A DNA stretch of 56,836 bases from positions 1 to 56,836 of the forward strand of contig VXPQ01000030.1 in assembly GCA_009839485.1 (NCBI GenBank). The letters are read 5' to 3'. Made by a program: the position numbers and the translations under genes. Source of the DNA: Bacteroidetes bacterium SB0662_bin_6 (GTDB lineage: Bacteria; Bacteroidota; Rhodothermia; Rhodothermales; VXPQ01). The notes under the pieces were generated by a model, which did not search any database, was not told the origin of the DNA, and saw only the letters and a program-made list of their open reading frames with translations. This document shows positions 53,602-56,836 of this stretch, one piece after another (the first letter of the stretch is position 1; every line of letters begins with the position of its first letter).

Positions 53602-54663
53602 TCAGGGATTGGCAATCCGGTCCACCGTGTGCAGCAGGCTGGTAGCCGCCTCGGGAGTGTCGTGCGAGATCTCCCAGATCATGACGCCCGGATACCCGTT
53701 ATCGACTACGAATTGCGTCTTGTCGGCAATGGTTTGTACGCCGTTGTAGTAGATGTTGGCGACCCGGTCGGCGTCCGACGCCTCGGGGTATTGCACGATG
53801 ATATCGCGATAGGCGACGCCGATCCCGCCGTCCCTGTCGAAGTCGCGCCCGTAGAAAGGCAAGCCGAGGATGGTCTTGTTCCGGGGCCACTTGCGGTACC
53901 GCGTCCAGTAGGACAGCCCGGTGGAGGAAATACCGGACCCGGAACCGATGGCCTGCTGGTAGGACGCATGAGGTCCCGGCGCAGACCAGGGGCCGGAAAA
54001 GTCGTAGGCCATGACGTGCACATAGTCCACCAGGGAATGCACCGGGTCGTCGAAGTGCTGCCCGAACCAGTTGGAGGGGTACACATCTATCGACATTTTC
54101 AGGTCGAGGGATTCCAGTTCGGCCCGCAGGTCACTCAGTAATCTGATCAGGTTGGCTTTTTCGGAAGCGATGGGCGCATTGTTGCTGTCTTTGGTCCAGT
54201 GTTCCCAGTCGATGTCCACCCCATGGAAACAATGGGCTGTCAGATAGTCGCGAATTTCCATAACGAATTTCCGGCGGGCGGTTGCATTGGCGGCCATCGC
54301 GGGGAAATTATCGGATCCGCTGCCGCCCCCGCCGACCGAAAGAAAGACCTCTACTCCCTGTGCGCGGGCCGCTTCAGCGAGGGCATCCGCCTGGGTCAGG
54401 TTCGAAGTGTTCAGGGAACCGTCGGTATTCGGGATGGCGAAAGCGTAGATTACGCGCGTAAGCTGGTCCCACCGAATCTGAGACACGGGCAGCACGTCAT
54501 GTTTCCAGTTGGGATAAAATCCGATAACATGGTGGTCGAACGCCTTGCGCTGAAAGGGCTCGTTGCACAGGTCAGGCCCGACTATATTTTTGTTTCCGCT
54601 GCAACCGGCGGCCGTCAGCAGGATGATCAGGACAATGGCCTGTGGGTGTTTCCAGTGGGTCAT
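53602..54663 (-). CDS. GH18 chitinase-like lipoprotein
   Basis: 353 aa from the ATG at 54663; longer readings begin inside a relic of another gene. The signal peptide ends in the lipobox LLTAAGC. GH18 TIM barrel: HVIGFYPNWK, VEVFLSVGGGG, catalytic GVDIDWEHW (Glu154 proton donor), VMAYDFSGPW and GVMIWEISHDT. It hydrolyses beta-1,4-linked N-acetylglucosamine polymers, probably at the cell surface. The gene starts directly downstream of a truncated MmeI-like fragment. Confidence 0.91.
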   Translation of the reverse strand: MTHWKHPQAIVLIILLTAAGCSGNKNIVGPDLCNEPFQRKAFDHHVIGFYPNWKHDVLPVSQIRWDQLTRVIYAFAIPNTDGSLNTSNLTQADALAEAARAQGVEVFLSVGGGGSGSDNFPAMAANATARRKFVMEIRDYLTAHCFHGVDIDWEHWTKDSNNAPIASEKANLIRLLSDLRAELESLDLKMSIDVYPSNWFGQHFDDPVHSLVDYVHVMAYDFSGPWSAPGPHASYQQAIGSGSGISSTGLSYWTRYRKWPRNKTILGLPFYGRDFDRDGGIGVAYRDIIVQYPEASDADRVANIYYNGVQTIADKTQFVVDNGYPGVMIWEISHDTPEAATSLLHTVDRIANP

Positions 54664-54667
54664 GGCC

Positions 54668-54779
54668 CTATGCGAATACGTCGGAAATCTCGATAGAAAA
54701 GCTCGTCTCGCCCTTTTCGTAGTCGCTTGCGGGCACATGCCGCCGTACGGGAGCATACTTCATTCCAGGACAGGCGCAT
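54668..54779 (-). pseudogene. Relic of the 5' end of an MmeI-family gene
   Basis: Reading leftward from an ATG at 54779, the sequence begins MRLSWNEVCSRTAACAR, compared with MRLSWNEIRSRAADFARE of the intact MmeI-family protein at 38613-41399. Further on, YEKGET in one frame and FYRDFRRI in another match YEKGETQSFYDSFFRI, so the fragment is frameshifted and contains a short deletion. The similarity stops at the chitinase start codon. About 37 codons survive. Confidence 0.75.
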
Positions 54780-54789
54780 TCCCTTAAGC

Positions 54790-56670
54790 CTACTTCAACA
54801 ATATCATTTTTTGCGTCAGCGTTTGTTCCCCCGCCTCCAGTACGTACACATACACGCCACTTGTCCAGCCTAGGGCGTCGAGGCGGGTTTCGTGCGTTCC
54901 TGCGGGCCGAATCTCGTCGATCAATGTGGCTACTTCCTGTCCAAGCATATTGTACACGGAAAGACGAACCTGCCCGGTTTGCGGCTGCGCCCATCGGATG
55001 AACGTAGACGGGTTGAAGGGATTGGGGTAATTCTGCGCAAGGGAGAGCGCCCCAGGAAGCTCCTCCTCTTCTATAGATGTGGGATCATAGTTCTGAGTGG
55101 CCGATATGTTAAGCGTGATTTCAGGCTGATTCGGCCTCGGGTTGTTATGTACGGCGATAAGCGTCACACGGTCGTAATCCCCGGCAACGGTGTATTCAGT
55201 TACGTCGCCGTCCATTTCCAGAAGTTCTTTTGTGTTATTCCGTTCCTTGAATAAGCGAAGTGAGGTGACGTCACTATGACTCTTATCGAGTGAAAGGTGC
55301 AGGTTGGAGGGGTTTTCGTACGTGACATAACCATATCCTCCCGGATAGAGTTCGAGTTCTTTTTCCGAAAATGCGCTATCTGAAAAATCGACAACCACAA
55401 CGTTTCGTGGCCACATTTTCTTATTTGCATATCTTGGTGTTTCATAGCCATGCTTTACTCCATCAAGAACAACAGAAGAGTCATTCACAAAATTCGTAGT
55501 ATGATAATCCACCACAATCCCCGAAAGGGTGAGGGAAGAATCGAGCGAGGAGAGGGCATAGTCCAGTCCGTCAATACCCTGATACCAATCGCCATCGTCC
55601 GGATCATCCACGTCGCAAACACCTCCGGGTTCACATACCTGTATAAGACGTTTCATATTATCTGACCCAATACGATCCGCAAGATACGTGGCGAATATCT
55701 TGGCATTATCATAATCGAAAGGACGTGGAGGGAAGAGTGGCTCACCCGGGGATGAGGGATTGCTATACGAAAAAGAAGGTACAACATTTCCTTCGCCAAA
55801 CATTATGATATCAGCCGCCCATTCGGCAAAGCCTTCAATGAAAAAATCAAGATTCCCAACATGTGTGCCATATGCAAAATGTATATTATGCGTATATTCA
55901 TGGGCAATGGCCTGGGAATACACTCGGTGTCCCGGACCAAAGGGTGAAATGTTATATTTATAAATATTTATATAACTATCATGCCTGCCAGCAAGCCCTA
56001 AATAAGACCAATTATAAATATGAGCAAGCATGTCAATTATTCGTTCTCCGTTATTTTCATGGGTATAATTTTTGCGCACCATTCCCCAAAGATCACTCGC
56101 ATATTCAAAAACTCCTTTTGTGGAATCTGCAGGGATCGAAGAAAAGAGATAGTGCAGGAATTTTTCCATGGATGCATCGGAAATATTTATTGTTCGAAAA
56201 GCTTCATTCGAAATCCATAGCCTCCCATAGGAATTTTCCTGTATTAGTATGAATTCAACAGATCTTGTGACAGATGGTTCGTAATTTTGAAGGACTCTAA
56301 AATATTGTCTCCTGTTGTTGCTAAATTGTTCAGGTACGTATGAACAATTATCGATCAATCCCGGATTACCATCCAGTCTGGCGTATATTTGAGGAAGTAA
56401 TAAAATATTACATACTTCAGAAGGTATTTCGCCAGTTAGTTGATTGGAGCTAATAAGAAATCTGTTCAGCCTTATGAGGTTGCCTATCTCAGGGGGTAGA
56501 GAGCCGTTCAGTTGATTATAACTAAGAGAAAGTACTCTAAGATTTACAAGGTTTCCTATTTCGGAAGGTATTGGGCCCGTTAATTGGTTGGAACTGAGAT
56601 AAAGATGGGTTAGATTTACCAGATTTCCTATTTCTGAAGGTATGGAACCGTTTAGTGAATTGCTATTCAT
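54790..56670 (-). CDS. LRR protein with gluzincin zinc peptidase and T9SS tail
   Basis: 626 aa from the first ATG at 56670. N-terminal plant-type leucine-rich repeats (SNQLTGPIPSEIGNLVNL) are followed by a metallopeptidase with the zinc motif HEYTH (His257, Glu258, His261) and a downstream EGFAEW supplying the third ligand. A C-terminal T9SS sorting domain ends the protein ([27 protein letters not shown]). The gene is AT-rich. The repeat coding similarity continues upstream to about 56787 without a start codon, so the 5' end is uncertain. It is likely a secreted surface peptidase. Confidence 0.82.
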   Translation of the reverse strand: MNSNSLNGSIPSEIGNLVNLTHLYLSSNQLTGPIPSEIGNLVNLRVLSLSYNQLNGSLPPEIGNLIRLNRFLISSNQLTGEIPSEVCNILLLPQIYARLDGNPGLIDNCSYVPEQFSNNRRQYFRVLQNYEPSVTRSVEFILIQENSYGRLWISNEAFRTINISDASMEKFLHYLFSSIPADSTKGVFEYASDLWGMVRKNYTHENNGERIIDMLAHIYNWSYLGLAGRHDSYINIYKYNISPFGPGHRVYSQAIAHEYTHNIHFAYGTHVGNLDFFIEGFAEWAADIIMFGEGNVVPSFSYSNPSSPGEPLFPPRPFDYDNAKIFATYLADRIGSDNMKRLIQVCEPGGVCDVDDPDDGDWYQGIDGLDYALSSLDSSLTLSGIVVDYHTTNFVNDSSVVLDGVKHGYETPRYANKKMWPRNVVVVDFSDSAFSEKELELYPGGYGYVTYENPSNLHLSLDKSHSDVTSLRLFKERNNTKELLEMDGDVTEYTVAGDYDRVTLIAVHNNPRPNQPEITLNISATQNYDPTSIEEEELPGALSLAQNYPNPFNPSTFIRWAQPQTGQVRLSVYNMLGQEVATLIDEIRPAGTHETRLDALGWTSGVYVYVLEAGEQTLTQKMILLK

Positions 56671-56787
56671 GCTAATATCCTTAAGCTTTGTGAGGCTTCC
56701 TATTTCAGAGGGTATTGGACCGCTTAATTCATTACCGTCAAAAGCAAGGGACTTAAGGTTTACAAGGTTACCTATTCCCGAAGGGAA
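56671..56787 (-). pseudogene. Possible broken 5' part of the LRR gene
   Basis: In the same frame as the LRR gene, upstream of its first ATG, the reading continues IGNLVNLKSLAFDGNELSG and PIPSEIGSLTKLKDIS up to an in-frame TAA at 56788-56790. There is no ATG, GTG or TTG start. This is repeat coding sequence without a start, suggesting a frameshift, deletion or recombination at the 5' end, or an unusual start. Confidence 0.5.
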
Positions 56788-56836
56788 TTATATATTTAAC
56801 TTGACAAACCCGTATCTATCCCCTATATTATGGTAA

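Noticed and set aside
54790..54994. Separate small leftward gene at the end of the LRR gene
   Set aside because: It is a frame-shifted shadow of the T9SS tail that runs into the MmeI relic.

Overview
The window most likely comes from a member of the FCB group, probably the Rhodothermota/Bacteroidota side. Three secreted proteins end in the type IX secretion sorting domain with the NYPNPFNP signature. The core is about 60% GC, lipoboxes and Tat signals are frequent, and there are secreted glycan-degrading enzymes and PSD1/DUF1501 cytochrome modules. This assignment is inferred from gene content only. There is no rRNA, tRNA or CRISPR array.

Region 1 (1-23.1 kb) is metabolic. It opens with the end of egtB followed by egtD (ergothioneine synthesis). 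Next come a lipoprotein sulfatase and a GH116/DUF608 glycosidase, then two copies of a secreted multi-heme PSD1 protein paired with a Tat-exported DUF1501 protein. Between the two pairs lie an SDR oxidoreductase and a complete ribose-type sugar ABC transporter. A DUF2231/cytochrome c/leucine-rich-repeat membrane protein and a thiolase follow. The layout suggests a glycan or sugar-derivative catabolic locus with outer-surface hydrolysis, an extracytoplasmic redox step, import and cytoplasmic oxidation. A 267-bp nested palindromic element sits directly on the transporter stop codon.

Region 2 (23.1-26.2 kb) holds an exported S9 peptidase bracketed by two paralogous small membrane proteins that I do not recognise, plus a 61-aa acidic protein.

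Region 3 (26.4-43.1 kb) is a defence island. Two CBASS systems stand back to back and share a 375-bp intergenic region. The leftward one is DUF2188, CD-NTase and 2TM-SAVED effector. The rightward one is CD-NTase, HORMA, TRIP13, 3'-5' exonuclease and a Cap4-like nuclease-SAVED effector. A GmrSD-like type IV restriction protein follows. Near-identical 20-21 bp inverted sequences lie just outside the two outermost genes (26367-26387 and 37395-37414), suggesting an 11-kb unit. Beyond it are an AT-rich trypsin-like protease, an MmeI-family restriction-modification enzyme, and an AlbA_2 (Schlafen-like) protein bracketed by 65-bp direct repeats.

Region 4 (43.1-56.8 kb) carries secreted and miscellaneous genes: a tandemly duplicated Cache-like T9SS protein, a SnoaL-like protein, a spondin-domain T9SS protein, a thioredoxin-like protein, a double DUF1080 hydrolase, a PLP decarboxylase, a PhoX-like phosphatase, a GH18 chitinase lipoprotein, and an LRR-zinc peptidase with a T9SS tail whose 5' end looks damaged. 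A frameshifted relic of the start of an MmeI-family gene lies just upstream of the chitinase.
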